NCBI GenBank assembly: GCA_963800725.1
Contig: CAWDCE010000020.1
Span: forward strand, 1 to 64,000
Origin: Bog-473 sp963800725
Lineage (GTDB): Bacteria > Actinomycetota > Acidimicrobiia > Acidimicrobiales > RAAP-2
Direction: 5' to 3'
DNA length: 64,000 nt
Shown: positions 19,173 to 28,903 of the stretch, in pieces
Layout of the letters: every line of letters starts with the position of its first letter
Numbering within the stretch: the stretch's first letter is position 1
Notes under the pieces: generated by a model
Told to the model about the DNA's origin: nothing
Database searches by the model: none
Seen by the model: only the letters and a program-made list of their open reading frames with translations
Translations under genes and position numbers: made by a program

Positions 19173-19544
19173 ATGGCCAAGTCTTCGTGGGTATCGACCG
19201 TCGTTCGAGTGGAAAAGCCCTGGGGACACGAGGAGCACTTCGCCCTCGTCGACGGCCGCTATTGCGGAAAGGCGCTCCACGTCACCGCGGGGCACGCGCT
19301 CTCGCTGCAATACCACGAGCACAAAGAGGAGACCGTCGCGGTGCAGTCGGGCCGCCTCCTCTTCGAGGTGGGCGCTCCCGACGTCGAGCTCGAATCATTC
19401 GAGCTGCTCCCCGGCGAAGCCGTCCATCTGCGGCCCGGCACTCGGCACCGCATGACCGCCCTCGAGGACACGGTCATCCTCGAGGCGAGCGCCACCGAGC
19501 TCGACGACGTGGTGCGTCTCGACGATCGTTACGGCCGCCACTAG
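19173..19544 (+). CDS. cupin-domain protein, mannose-6-phosphate isomerase type II-like
   Basis: The 123-residue protein is a single cupin barrel: KPWGHEEHFALVDGRYCGKA, SLQYHEHKEETVAVQSG (cupin motif 1 with His-x-His-like ligands and Glu) and EAVHLRPGTRHRM (motif 2 with His). This matches the C-terminal isomerase part of GMP/PMI enzymes and the free-standing phosphomannose-isomerase-like cupins, so a role in sugar phosphate or sugar nucleotide handling is possible but not shown. I chose the ATG at 19173 because GGGAGAG lies about 6 bases upstream; an upstream in-frame start at 19128 lacks such a site. Confidence 0.8.
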   Translation: MAKSSWVSTVVRVEKPWGHEEHFALVDGRYCGKALHVTAGHALSLQYHEHKEETVAVQSGRLLFEVGAPDVELESFELLPGEAVHLRPGTRHRMTALEDTVILEASATELDDVVRLDDRYGRH

Positions 19545-19690
19545 GCGCTCGCAGCGCCGCTCAGCGCCGCTCAGCGCCATCGCAACCGCCCCCAGCGCAC
19601 ACTCCGGCCATCAATCCCTGTTACGGCGACGGGGCGTCCACCGAAACTCCCCGACAGCCCGCCGGGCGGGCGCGTCCAGTTGCCCTGAGG

Positions 19691-20594
19691 TCACCGAGCG
19701 CGCGGGCAGGAGACCTCGAGGAAGGCCACTGTCTCGTTGCGCATGGCTGCGGCGCTCGGGGAGTCGTCGAGGAAGGTGCCGAGGTGATCACCGCCGGCCA
19801 AGGTCACCACCGCTTTGGGCATATTGGCTGACGAATAGATTGCTTCGGCTCTCGGGTACAACCCGTACTCGTCGTCGGTGCCGACCGCCACGAACAAGGC
19901 ACCGGGGGTCGGGGCACTCCACGTGCCCGCCACGCCATCGGGAATATCGCCCGAGAGCAGAGAGATACGCCTTGATGCGGTGGTCGGCATAGATCGCGTT
20001 GAGCGCAAGCAGGGCGACGTCGGTGCCACCATCGGAGATGCCCACCACCGCAATCTCCTTCGGGTTCACTGGGCCGGCCACCCCGGTGAGCATCTGGGTG
20101 ATGACGAAGGACATGTCGAGCGCCTGTTCGGGATAGTTGCTGATTGGATCCCCGGGCAAGGTCGCGGCGGAATCAGGGAATGTGGGCGCGGCCACCAGGT
20201 ACCCCGCCGCCGCCCACGAGTCGAGGAGGGTCTCATAGACCTGCGGGCTCGAATCCCATCCGTGGGCGAAGACCACGAGGGGAAGTGGGCCCTTCAACCC
20301 GACCGGCCGTCGGATGACGGTCACGAGCGTACGGCCGTCGTGGCCAGGTACATCACCACGCGCTGGCGTGGACCGGCTCGGATCGGTGAATGTCTCGGTC
20401 TCGTCTATGACGCCGAACGGGGGATGCGGCGCCGGGGCCGTCGTCGTGGTCGCCTTGGGGTGCTTGTGCGTCCCGAGGCTCTGGTGCGTCACCGACGTCG
20501 ACGCCTTGGGTGCACTCGCCCACCACCCGACCACCAGGGCGGCGACCAACACGAGGCCGAGACCCACCAAGACCGAGCGCCCAGGGGATTTCAT
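19691..20594 (-). CDS. secreted or membrane-anchored alpha/beta hydrolase, one frameshift
   Basis: An N-terminal hydrophobic segment (LVGLGLVLVAALVVGWWA) is followed by a Ser/Thr/Pro linker and then an alpha/beta-hydrolase domain of the chlorophyllase/PAF-acetylhydrolase (dienelactone hydrolase-like) group: PLPLVVFAHGWDSSPQVYE (oxyanion strand), VVGISDGGTDVALLAL (nucleophile Ser in GxSxG) and, after an indel near 19,960, GTDDEYGLYP (acid) and LAGGDHLGTFLDD (His). All three triad positions are thus present. It probably acts outside the membrane on an ester; the substrate is unknown. It converges with the cupin gene; the gap between them (19545-19690) contains three copies of a 10-base AGCGCCGCTC repeat near 19,552-19,580. 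Confidence 0.75.
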
Positions 20595-20649
20595 TCCGCG
20601 TCAGTTTCGCACCCCGACCGCCGCTTCGACCGTCGCTACGCTCACCTCG

Positions 20650-21273
20650 ATGACCAATGACCGTGACGTGGCGCTCGTGCTCTTCGACCTCGGGGGCGTC
20701 CTCATCGATGTCGGCGGCGTCGAGCCCATGCGGTCGCTGGCGGGTATCGGCTCGGACGAGGAACTGTGGCACCGATGGCTCGCCAGTCCCTGGGTCAGAT
20801 GTTTTGAGCGCGGCGAGTGCTCGGCGCACGAATTCGCCGCCGGCGTGGTCGACGAGTGGCATCTCGATCTCGGCGCCGCGGCGTACCTCGCCGCCTTCAC
20901 CTCTTGGATGAGCGGTCCTGTCGCCGGAGCGGCCGAACTCGTCGCACAAGTTCAAGCCAGCGTCCCGGTTGGTTGCCTCTCGAACATCAATGCCCTCCAT
21001 TGGGCGACCATCGCCTCGGATTCGCCGATCTTCGACCGCCTGGATCATCGCTTCTTGTCCTTCGAGATCGGCCTGGTCAAACCCGACCCCGAGATCTTCG
21101 AGTACGTCGCCACCCGGCTCGACACGCCTCGCGACCAGGTGTTGTTCTTAGACGACAACCAAATCAACGTGCACGCTGCGGAGGCGGCCGGCTTCAGCGC
21201 CCGTTGCGTGTCGGGGCTCGACGAGGCCCGTCGGGCCTTGGTCGCGGCCGGCCTCATCGCCCCTTCGCCCTAG
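20650..21273 (+). CDS. HAD-family hydrolase (subfamily IA)
   Basis: Motif I is LVLFDLGGVLID (the first Asp nucleophile, with Gly-Gly-Val as in the epoxide-hydrolase-N-terminal/HAD-IA variant 3 group), motif II is GCLSNINALHW, the Lys motif is IGLVKPDPEIFEYV, and motif IV is VLFLDDNQINVHAA. The length (207 residues) is normal. It probably hydrolyses a phosphorylated metabolite. The ATG at 20650 lies 55 bases from the divergent hydrolase gene, so the two promoters share a short region. DUF2277 follows 9 bases after its stop. Confidence 0.85.
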   Translation: MTNDRDVALVLFDLGGVLIDVGGVEPMRSLAGIGSDEELWHRWLASPWVRCFERGECSAHEFAAGVVDEWHLDLGAAAYLAAFTSWMSGPVAGAAELVAQVQASVPVGCLSNINALHWATIASDSPIFDRLDHRFLSFEIGLVKPDPEIFEYVATRLDTPRDQVLFLDDNQINVHAAEAAGFSARCVSGLDEARRALVAAGLIAPSP

Positions 21274-21282
21274 CCTCTTGGC

Positions 21283-21537
21283 ATGTGCCGAAATATCACC
21301 ACACTGCGAGGACTCGAGCCGGCCGCAACCACCGACGAGATCGAAGCGGCCGCCCGCCAATACGTGAGAAAGGTCAGCGGGGTCCAAGCGACATCGGCGC
21401 GGACCGAGGCCGCCTTCGAAAAGGCCGTGCGCGACATCACCGCTGCAACGACGGCCCTGCTCGCCGAGCTGCCGGCACGCCACCAGCCACCCCCGACGCT
21501 GCCGCCACTGCGCCGCCGAGCGACGCTCGACGTCTGA
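21283..21537 (+). CDS. DUF2277 family protein
   Basis: The 84-residue protein begins with MCRNITTLRGLEPAATTDEI and continues AARQYVRKVSGVQ, the signature of the DUF2277 family (COG5552), which is widespread in actinobacteria and has no assigned function. The length is typical. It follows the HAD gene by 9 bases on the same strand and is likely co-transcribed. Confidence 0.9.
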   Translation: MCRNITTLRGLEPAATTDEIEAAARQYVRKVSGVQATSARTEAAFEKAVRDITAATTALLAELPARHQPPPTLPPLRRRATLDV

Positions 21538-21568
21538 GTCGAGCGATCGGGGCGCTTGGCCGACACCT

Positions 21569-22675
21569 TCAGCCGACGCTGATTGGGGTGAGGGTGGCGG
21601 GGTCGACCCCCACGCCGCCCGCCGCACTGCTCGCGTAGGCGGCCAACGCGAAGCGCAGCACGTCGACCGCGTCGTCGCCACTCCACAACAGCGGACCTTC
21701 GCCGGTGTGCAACCAGCGCAGCCAGTGCCGGCCCGAGTCGCGAAAGCTGCTGGCCCAGTCGTCGTCGAGCGCATGGAACGAGCGCATTTCCCCGTCGGCG
21801 TAGATCTCGAGGCTCGGCTGCTGGATGCCCCGCCCGGTGCAGCGGTTGACCCGGCCGTAGCCCTTGTGGCCCGTGACCTCCCAACGTTCGTCGTTGGTGT
21901 AATAGTCCGAGCGCAAGTACATCTCGGGCGCCAAGGTGATGTCCCAGACCCCGCGCACGCCGTTTTCATGTTCGAAGACGATGGTGCTCGGTGCGTCGAT
22001 GAAAACGGTCGGGAAGACTTCGGTGCCCCCGACCCACGCCCGCACCTCTTTGATGGGCCCGAAAAGCCAGATGGCCGTCGACAGCTTGTGCCACCCGTCG
22101 TCGAACACCAAGATGCCGCGACCATCTTGGATCTGTTGGAACTGCCACTTGTAACTACTGGCGGGCACGTCCCATCCCCCGAGGCCACTGCCCACCATTT
22201 TCATCGTGTAGCCACTGACCGCACCGAGCTCGCCCGATTCGACGGTCGCCTTCAGCCGGAGCAGCGGCTCGTAGAAGATGTAATTTTCCATAACCCGCAG
22301 AATGCGGTCATTGGCCTCGGCGGCGTCGAGCATGATCTGCGCGTCGGCCACGTCGTTGCACATTGGTTTTTGCAGGTTGACGTGCCAGCCATAGCCGAGG
22401 AGTTCGACCACGCCCTCGACGTGGAGGGGAATGGGGAGCAAGGCCTCGACCGCATCGACCTCGACGTCGCTCGCCGCTAACTCGGCCGCCGTGGCAAAGG
22501 TCGCGGCGTTGGGCCAATCGCGCTGGCGTTGGGCTCGGCGCGCTTCGTCGGGGTCGACCAACGCCACCACTTCGACATCGGGATTGTCGACGTAGGCCCG
22601 CATATTGAGGTCATAGATTCGCCCGAGCCCGATGAAGGCGGCCCGGACCGGTCGGTCATACGGCACAAAACTCAT
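21569..22675 (-). CDS. Gfo/Idh/MocA family oxidoreductase
   Basis: The N-terminal Rossmann domain has AAFIGLGRIYDLNMRAYVDN (a variant of GxGxxG), VVALVDPDEARR, and the family EKP-type motif region read here as VNLQKPMCNDVADAQIML, which holds the catalytic Lys. The C-terminal alpha/beta domain spans about residues 130-368. The intact 368-residue length is normal. These enzymes oxidise or reduce sugars and inositols, or reduce biliverdin, using NAD(P); the substrate is not predictable. It converges with the DUF2277 gene. Confidence 0.85.
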   Translation of the reverse strand: MSFVPYDRPVRAAFIGLGRIYDLNMRAYVDNPDVEVVALVDPDEARRAQRQRDWPNAATFATAAELAASDVEVDAVEALLPIPLHVEGVVELLGYGWHVNLQKPMCNDVADAQIMLDAAEANDRILRVMENYIFYEPLLRLKATVESGELGAVSGYTMKMVGSGLGGWDVPASSYKWQFQQIQDGRGILVFDDGWHKLSTAIWLFGPIKEVRAWVGGTEVFPTVFIDAPSTIVFEHENGVRGVWDITLAPEMYLRSDYYTNDERWEVTGHKGYGRVNRCTGRGIQQPSLEIYADGEMRSFHALDDDWASSFRDSGRHWLRWLHTGEGPLLWSGDDAVDVLRFALAAYASSAAGGVGVDPATLTPISVG

Positions 22676-22746
22676 GGGGGCACTCTCTCATCGCACCATG
22701 CGGACATTCCAACCCGGCCATTTCTCGCTACTCGACTCGAACTGGG

Positions 22747-23418
22747 TCAGGCGGCGTGGCCCACCAAGAGGGCGAACCCGCGCCAGCGCCAGAGGCACTC
22801 CACTTGGACCAGGCCGACCGAACGCATCCACTCGAGTTGGCGGTCGGGGGCGACGAGCCGGTCCTCGGGATCATCGGCGGTCCGCCCGATCGCCGTCAAG
22901 AACGCGGCATGGTGTTCGGGCGTGGCCGAGGCCACGACCTCGAGATTGGCGAAGAGGCCACCGGGGCGCAGCTGGGCGGCCACCTCGGCGAGGAGCGCCA
23001 ACTTGCGTTGGTCTTCGAGGTGATGGATGGCGAAGCCCGAGATGATCACATCGAAGTCACCGAGCGCCCCAATGGGTTCGGCCAGATCGAAGTGCTCGAT
23101 GCGCACCCGGGCGTCGGCGGCGAAACGTCGCCGGGCCGAGGCGAGCATAGGGGCGGACACATCGACACCGACGCAACGCGCCAGGCTTGGCCGTGCCGCC
23201 AAGGCAAGCGCAACCAGCCGACCGTCTCCGCATCCGAGATCCAACAGATCGCGTGGTGCGGTCGGCAAGATCGAGGCGAGTAGCTCTTCGCCCGCCCGTC
23301 TCGGGGCGAGCGTTTCGACCCGTTGGAGGTACCACTCGACCTGATCGCGATCACCCCAACCGCGGGTCTCGACGCTGCGCGAGCCGAAGGACGGGCTAGG
23401 GCTCGGATCCGTCGTCAC
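22747..23418 (-). CDS. class I SAM-dependent methyltransferase
   Basis: Methyltransferase motif I is DLLDLGCGDGRLVALALA, post-I is CVGVDVSAPMLASAR, motif II is FDVIISGFAIHHLEDQRK, and post-motif LRPGGLFANLEVV follows, all typical of a Methyltransf_25-type fold; the substrate is unknown. The open frame extends upstream to 23559 but overlaps ppk. I prefer the GTG at 23418, which overlaps the ppk stop by 23 bases and suggests co-transcription with ppk. Confidence 0.8.
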   Translation of the reverse strand: MTTDPSPSPSFGSRSVETRGWGDRDQVEWYLQRVETLAPRRAGEELLASILPTAPRDLLDLGCGDGRLVALALAARPSLARCVGVDVSAPMLASARRRFAADARVRIEHFDLAEPIGALGDFDVIISGFAIHHLEDQRKLALLAEVAAQLRPGGLFANLEVVASATPEHHAAFLTAIGRTADDPEDRLVAPDRQLEWMRSVGLVQVECLWRWRGFALLVGHAA

Positions 23419-25588
23419 TTGGCTCGGCTTCTCGGGGCCGGCGACGGCGGGCCCGTTCAATCGCCAGCTCCTTGAGTCGACCTTGGGCACTGCGCCCGTG
23501 AACGTTTTCCACCCGGCGCCAGCGACGATCAGAACCCAGCACCCACGAGTTGGTCTCATCGCTCAACACCAGGTCCATGACTTCGAAGAGCCGACCTTGG
23601 AGTTCGGGGTCGCGCACCGGTACCAGCACCTCGACCCGACGGTCGAGGTTTCGCCCCATCAGGTCGGCCGAACCTATGTAGAGCTTGAGCGGCAGGCCGG
23701 GTCCGTGGTTCGGGTCGACCGGCGGGCCACCGAAGCGGTAGATCCGTGAATGCTCCAAGAAGCTCCCGACAATGGAGCGCACCGAGATGGTCTCGGAGAG
23801 ATCGGGGATGCCCGGACGCAACCGGCACAGGCCACGGATGGCGAGGTCGATCGGCACGCCTGCCCCCGACGCCCGGTAGAGCGCGTCGATCATCGCGGCA
23901 TCGGTGAGACCGTTGAGTTTCAAGACGATGCGTCCCTCGGGTCCGGCCTCGGCCTGTTCTTCGATCATCGCCATGATGCGCTTACGCACGCTGACCGGCG
24001 ACACCAGGATCTCGCGGTAGTCGGCGTGGCGTGAGAAACCGGTCAGGTAGTTGAAAAGCTCGCCGACGTCGGCACCGATGTCGGGCGCCGCGGTGAGCAG
24101 CCCGATGTCCTCATAGATCCGGGCCGTCTTCGAGTTGTAGTTCCCGGTCCCGACGTGGCAGTAGTTGCGTACCCCGTCCTCCTCGCGGCGCAGCACCAGT
24201 GCCGTCTTTGAATGCGTCTTGAGTCCGACGATGCCGTAGACGACGTGGACCCCGACCTCTTCGAGCGCTCGGGCCCAGCCGATGTTGGCCTCCTCGTCGA
24301 AGCGGGCTTTGAGCTCGACGATGGCCGCCACCTGCTTGCCGTTCTCGGCCGCCCGGATCAATGACGCGACGATCGGGCTGTCGCCCGAGGTGCGGTACAG
24401 GGTCTGTTTGATGCCAAGGACCGCCGGATCTTCCGCCGCCTGGGCGATGAAGGCCTCGACCGAGGTGGCGAAGGAGTCGTAGGGGTGATGGACCAACACG
24501 TCCTGCCGGCGCAGCATGGCGAAGAATTCGGTCGGCTCGTGGGCGGCGGTCGCCAGTCCCGGTGGCGTCATCGGCGTCCAGGTGTCCTCGTGGAGGTCCG
24601 GACGATCGAGTGCGTAGACGCCCCAGAGACCACCGAGATCGAGCGGTGCCTTCACCCGGTAGACCCCGTCGCTCGAGACATCGAGCTCCGAGGCCAACAG
24701 CTCGACGAGGTCCTCGCTCATGTCGGCACCGACCTCGAGGCGCAACGCCCGACCGAAACGGCGGCGGCGCAGCTCCATCTCAATGGCCACCAACAAATCG
24801 TCGGCCTCGTCCTCTTCGAGCGCGAGGTCGGCGTTTCTCGTGACCCTGAACGCGTGGTGCTCGCCGACCACCATGCCCGGGAAGAGGGCGTCGAGGTGGG
24901 CCGCAATCACCTGCTCGAGGGGCACGAAACGCTCACCGTCGGGCATGACGACGAAACGGGGGAGGACCGGGGGGACCTTGACCCGGGCGATGCGGCGCTC
25001 ACCACTCGACGGGTCCTGCACCTCGACCACCAAGTTGAGCGACAGATTCGAGATGTAGGGGAACGGATGGCCCGGGTCGACGGCCAGCGGGGTGAGGACG
25101 GGGAAGATCTCGCGCTGGAAGACATCGACCAAGTGCACCCGGTCGTCATCATCGAGCGTCGACCAGTCCGACAAGCGGACCCCGGCATCGGCGAGCGCAG
25201 GGACGACCTCTTCCAAGAAGATGTGATCCTGTCGCTTCACCTGCTCTTCAACCCGGGTGCGGATCATCTTGAGCTGCTCTCCGGGACGCAGCCCGTCGAC
25301 CGAACGAGTCCGGACCCCGGCTGCGACCTGGTCCTCGAGGGCGGCCACTCGGACCTGGAAGAACTCGTCGAGGAGTTCGGAGAAGATGGCCAGGAACTTC
25401 GTCCGCTCAAGCAGCGGCACGCCGTCGTCTTCGGCCAGGTCCAAGAGGCGGGATCCGAAATCGAGCCGCGACTGTTCCCGGTTAGTGAACCGCTGAACCC
25501 CGAACGCCTCGATCTGTTGATACGTCGGCGGCGCAGGTCGCTCAGTCGGGCCTGGAGGTGAGTTCTCTAGAGTGGGGTCGGCAACCAT
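23396..25588 (-). CDS. ppk: polyphosphate kinase 1
   Basis: The protein makes long-chain polyphosphate from ATP. Visible PPK1 features include NREQSRLDFGSRLLDLAED at the N-terminus, the tunnel region HHPYDSFATSVEAF, the Arg/Lys-rich ATP site KARFDEEANIGWARALE, the autophosphorylated His in GIVGLKTHSK, and HVGTGNYNSKTARIYEDIGL. The second PLD-like half has GRNLDRRVEVLVP. About 730 residues is normal and the frame is intact. I chose the ATG at 25588 because AAGGGTGA lies 7 bases upstream; the longer frame to 25693 has no such site. Confidence 0.95.
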   Translation of the reverse strand: MVADPTLENSPPGPTERPAPPTYQQIEAFGVQRFTNREQSRLDFGSRLLDLAEDDGVPLLERTKFLAIFSELLDEFFQVRVAALEDQVAAGVRTRSVDGLRPGEQLKMIRTRVEEQVKRQDHIFLEEVVPALADAGVRLSDWSTLDDDDRVHLVDVFQREIFPVLTPLAVDPGHPFPYISNLSLNLVVEVQDPSSGERRIARVKVPPVLPRFVVMPDGERFVPLEQVIAAHLDALFPGMVVGEHHAFRVTRNADLALEEDEADDLLVAIEMELRRRRFGRALRLEVGADMSEDLVELLASELDVSSDGVYRVKAPLDLGGLWGVYALDRPDLHEDTWTPMTPPGLATAAHEPTEFFAMLRRQDVLVHHPYDSFATSVEAFIAQAAEDPAVLGIKQTLYRTSGDSPIVASLIRAAENGKQVAAIVELKARFDEEANIGWARALEEVGVHVVYGIVGLKTHSKTALVLRREEDGVRNYCHVGTGNYNSKTARIYEDIGLLTAAPDIGADVGELFNYLTGFSRHADYREILVSPVSVRKRIMAMIEEQAEAGPEGRIVLKLNGLTDAAMIDALYRASGAGVPIDLAIRGLCRLRPGIPDLSETISVRSIVGSFLEHSRIYRFGGPPVDPNHGPGLPLKLYIGSADLMGRNLDRRVEVLVPVRDPELQGRLFEVMDLVLSDETNSWVLGSDRRWRRVENVHGRSAQGRLKELAIERARRRRPREAEPSDDGSEP

Positions 25589-25707
25589 TGCGTCACCCTT
25601 CATCGTAGCTGGCACCACTACGATCCGGGGAGTGCCTGGCTCAACCTCGACCACCCACGCGGATCCCACGTTATACGAGGGGGCCGAAGCCAAAACGCCG
25701 GACCGAG

Positions 25708-27035
25708 TTGGGCCTCTTGATCTTCGCCTCGCTCCTGACGCTCTCGCTCTACATCATTGCCGAGCTCGGGGCGAAGTCGAAGATCCCGCCACACATCGGG
25801 CCGTTCCTCGGGATCTTGTTCGGCCTGTCATTGGTGGCCCACCTGGCCAACCGGTGGTTGGTGCCCCAGGCCAACGCCGTCATCTTGCCGCTGGCCGCCC
25901 TGCTCAACGGCATTGGCTATGTGATCATCGCCCGCTGGAACCCCCCCTACGCCAAGGCCCAGGCCGGGTGGGTGGCCATTGGGGTGGTCCTCTACATCGT
26001 CACCCTGCTCGTCGTGCGCTACACCCGCGACCTCAAGCGGTACCGCTACTTGTTGCTCTTGCTCGCCGGCATCTTGCTGGTCGCACCGTTGTTCTTTACG
26101 CCCCTCAAAGGGGAGGGCGGGACCAGCGGGGCCAGGTTGTGGATCCACTACGGGCACCTCTCCTTCCAGCCCGTCGAAATCTCCAAGATCTTGTTGTGCA
26201 TCTACTTCGCGTCGTATTTCGCCGCCAATAAAGAGATGCTCTCCATCCCCACCGCCCGGGTGGGCAACCGCCTCGTCCTCGACCCGCGCCCGCTGATCCC
26301 GATCATCGTGGCCTGGGGTGTGGCGATGGCGGTCATTGGACTCGAAGACGACATCGGGTTCGCCGCCTTGTTGTTCACCTTGTTCATCGGGCTGTTGTGG
26401 ATCGCGACGGGCGCGTCGGCTATCTCGTCTTGGGCTTCGTGCTCTTTGCGGCCGGGGCCTATTTGGCGGCCCGGTATTTCAACCAGGTCCATCTCCGGGT
26501 CACCGAGTGGCAGAACCCGTGGCCTTCGCCCGGGAATCCGAATATCGGGGGCGGCCAGCTGAGCCAGGGGTGGTTCGGGCTGGGCTCGGGCGGCCTCGGG
26601 GGCACCGGACTCGGTCTCGACACAGCCCTCGGCACGGTGCCCGAACTGACGTCGGACATGATCTTCGCCGGCATTGGGACAGAGATGGGGCTCATTGGCG
26701 CGGCGGCCGTGGCCTTTGCCTACATCTTGATCGTCGGCGCCGGCCTGCGGGTGGCCCAGGCGGCCCGCTCGGACTTCTCTCGGCTCATGGCGACCGGCCT
26801 GACCATCATCATTGGGTTCCAGGCCTTCTTCATCATGGCCGGGGTGCTCCGGCTCTTGCCCTTCACGGGCATCACGTTGCCCTTCGTCGCCTACGGGGGC
26901 TCTTCGCTGCTGGCGAACTACATCCTGATCGCCCTACTGCTGCGGATCTCCGATGAGGGCGCCCAGTCCATCGCGACCGAACTGGCGTCGGGTGTGTCCC
27001 AGCCCGGCGAACGACCAATGGTGGCAGCCCGATAA
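25708..27035 (+). CDS. FtsW/RodA/SpoVE family SEDS protein, one frameshift
   Basis: This is a polytopic SEDS protein, the family of lipid II polymerases acting with class B PBPs. Visible are the paired membrane segments LLIFASLLTLSLYIIAELG and LPLAALLNGIGYVIIARW, the hallmark loop LSFQPVEISKILLCIYFASY, the large extracytoplasmic loop (RYFNQVHLRVTEWQNPWPSP to GTGLGLDTALG), and the C-terminal PFVAYGGSSLLANYILIALL. An indel near 26,430 joins two frames. No good start is visible: TTG at 25708 is the first possible codon, but the basic leader PKPKRRTELGLL just upstream looks like the real N-terminus, so the start may be upstream or masked by an error. The gap to ppk is about 120 bases, divergent. 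Confidence 0.8.
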
Positions 27036-27041
27036 GCAGGT

Positions 27042-27728
27042 TCAGTAATCGTCTTGGGGCACGACGTCGCCGAGATCCTCGAGCAGGCGCTCGTCGACCA
27101 GGATCGGGGCCGCAACCGGCATCCGCATCGCCAGTACCAGCCCGTCGGAAGGCCGGCACGTGACCCGCTCGCGGCCCATCGGGGCCATGATGTCGAGCTC
27201 GGCCAGGTAGTTCCCACTCTCTCTCCCGGTGATGCGCAGGGCGATGATGTCGATACGCGCCCGCTGGAGCACGTCCATGAACAGCTCATGGGTCAAGGGC
27301 CTGGGCGAATCCATCCGCCGCAGCGCCTGTGCGAGCGCGGTGCCCTCGGCGAGGCCGACCGGGAAGACCAATGCACGCAACGGCGGTTCGTTCTCGACCA
27401 AGGTGACGCTCGGGTACTGCGAAGGCAGGTCGAGCGACACGTCCTCGATGTCCATGACCCGAAACGTCGGGGGTGCGGCCGCTCGGGGTTCGCGCTCCCC
27501 CACCGCACCATCACGGGTGCCCGACATATCCCCCGAAGCGGTGCCCGGGTCAGCCTCGGTGCGACGTGCTTCCTCGGCCACGGCGTCGGCGGCTGCCCCC
27601 GCGATGAGGTCCGACGTCGGAGCGGACCCGACGTCGGAGTCGTCGTGGCGTGCCGCTTCGGCCAGCGCATCGTCGGCGGCGGTAGCGACGAGATCCGCCA
27701 CGCCCCCGGCCTCACCGGCGTTGGTCAC
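27042..27728 (-). CDS. bifunctional nuclease (BFN/DUF151) domain protein
   Basis: The C-terminal 130 residues are a BFN domain: RALVFPVGLAEGTALAQAL, THELFMDVLQRARIDIIALR, YLAELDIMAPMGRERVTCRP, SDGLVLAMRMPVAAPILVDE. Members in plants show DNase/RNase activity; in bacteria the role is unsettled. The N-terminal 95 residues are an acidic Ala-rich linker with repeated A(A)DAxAEEAR-like stretches. The GTG start at 27728 overlaps the rodA stop (GTGA), so it is translationally coupled to rodA. The tail converges with the SEDS gene at 27035, six bases away. Confidence 0.8.
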   Translation of the reverse strand: MTNAGEAGGVADLVATAADDALAEAARHDDSDVGSAPTSDLIAGAAADAVAEEARRTEADPGTASGDMSGTRDGAVGEREPRAAAPPTFRVMDIEDVSLDLPSQYPSVTLVENEPPLRALVFPVGLAEGTALAQALRRMDSPRPLTHELFMDVLQRARIDIIALRITGRESGNYLAELDIMAPMGRERVTCRPSDGLVLAMRMPVAAPILVDERLLEDLGDVVPQDDY

Positions 27729-28873
27729 CGGATCCTCCGGCGAGCCCCGATGCTCAGGGCGAGTCCGACACACATGAAGAAGCAGAGTACCGCCGTACCC
27801 CCGTAGCTGACGAACGGAAGGGGAATGCCGGTGATGGGCATGATCCCCATCGTCATGCCCGAGTTCTGAAAGACGCTGAAGGCCACGAAGGTAAAGAGGC
27901 CGGTGGCCACCAGTCGACCGAACACATCGCGCGAGGTGCCGGCGGCTCTGGGAATTCGCCAGGCAATGATCCCAAGGAGGAGCAGGAGCCCCGCCGCACC
28001 GACGAAGCCGAGTTGCTCGGCGACCGCAGTGAAGATGAAGTCGGTCTGTTGTTCGGGCACGTAACCGAGATTGGTCTGGGTCCCATGCCCAATGCCGGTC
28101 CCAAACACCCCGCCCGAAGCGATGGTCGCCTTGGCCTGTTTGAGGTTGTACTGCGCCGATTGCACGAAGGGATTGGTGCTGTGGACGTTCGGATTCAAGA
28201 ACGTGGTGAACCGGGCGATCTGGAAGGGGTGCAAAAGACCACTCACCACGGCCACCACGGTGACGAGGGCGGCCCCGAGGATGAGCATGACCAAGATGCG
28301 GGCCGGCAGCCCGGCCACGGCCAACATGACCAACAAGACGATCAACATGATGATGGCCGTCCCGAGGTCGGGCTGGGCCATCACCAAGACAATGGGTAGG
28401 CCGGCCAGGATCAAGAGTTTGAAGACGTCCTTCCAGGCGAGGCCCACCTCCTGGCGCCGATCGCAATAGGCCGCCACCGCCAGAATTACCGCCACCACCG
28501 CGAACTCAGAGGGTTGCAACTGGATTGGGCCGACCACGAACCAGCGGGCCGCACCCTGGGCCGAACTCCCGACCACAAAGACCCCGAGCAGTGCCACCAC
28601 GATCAGCCAATAGAGCACCATGGCGATTGGTTCGAGCCGGCGGTAGTCGAACAGGGAGACCAGCACCATGGCAATGATGCCGAGCACCACGTAGAGCGCC
28701 TGTTTCTTCAGGTAGGCCTTGGGGTCTTCACCCTGGGCCAACAGTGACCCTCTGGTGGCGGTGTAGACCATGACCACGCCAACCACCGCTACGAAGACCG
28801 TCGCTACGGCCAAGATGATGTCGAACGCGGGGCCGCTGCGCCGAGCAGCGAATGGTCGGGTGATCGTGGTCAC
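27725..28873 (-). CDS. rodA: rod-shape-determining SEDS peptidoglycan polymerase RodA
   Basis: The intact 382-residue polytopic protein matches RodA: short cytoplasmic N-terminus, ten or so membrane helices, QLQPSEFAVVAVILAVAAYC, the MAQPDLGTAIIM loop, the conserved extracytoplasmic GTGIGHGTQTNLGYVPEQQT, and the C-terminal TGIPLPFVSYGGTAVLCFF. It polymerises lipid II during elongation. I chose the GTG at 28873 (GGAG 7 bases upstream). It is followed directly by the BFN gene with overlapping GTGA. It is divergent from the mscS-type gene by only 30 bases. Confidence 0.9.
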   Translation of the reverse strand: MTTITRPFAARRSGPAFDIILAVATVFVAVVGVVMVYTATRGSLLAQGEDPKAYLKKQALYVVLGIIAMVLVSLFDYRRLEPIAMVLYWLIVVALLGVFVVGSSAQGAARWFVVGPIQLQPSEFAVVAVILAVAAYCDRRQEVGLAWKDVFKLLILAGLPIVLVMAQPDLGTAIIMLIVLLVMLAVAGLPARILVMLILGAALVTVVAVVSGLLHPFQIARFTTFLNPNVHSTNPFVQSAQYNLKQAKATIASGGVFGTGIGHGTQTNLGYVPEQQTDFIFTAVAEQLGFVGAAGLLLLLGIIAWRIPRAAGTSRDVFGRLVATGLFTFVAFSVFQNSGMTMGIMPITGIPLPFVSYGGTAVLCFFMCVGLALSIGARRRIR

Positions 28874-28903
28874 AAACAGGCTCCGCGGGACAGAATACCG
28901 GGC

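Noticed and set aside
24485..25561. A 358-residue plus-strand ORF inside ppk.
   Set aside because: It is an antisense frame of an intact, strongly conserved gene, with a His/Asp/Arg/Glu-rich composition typical of ppk shadows.
690..25588. A functional link between the CYTH-CHAD protein and polyphosphate kinase.
   Set aside because: Both are tied to polyphosphate, but they lie on opposite sides of the probable chimeric join and likely belong to different organisms.
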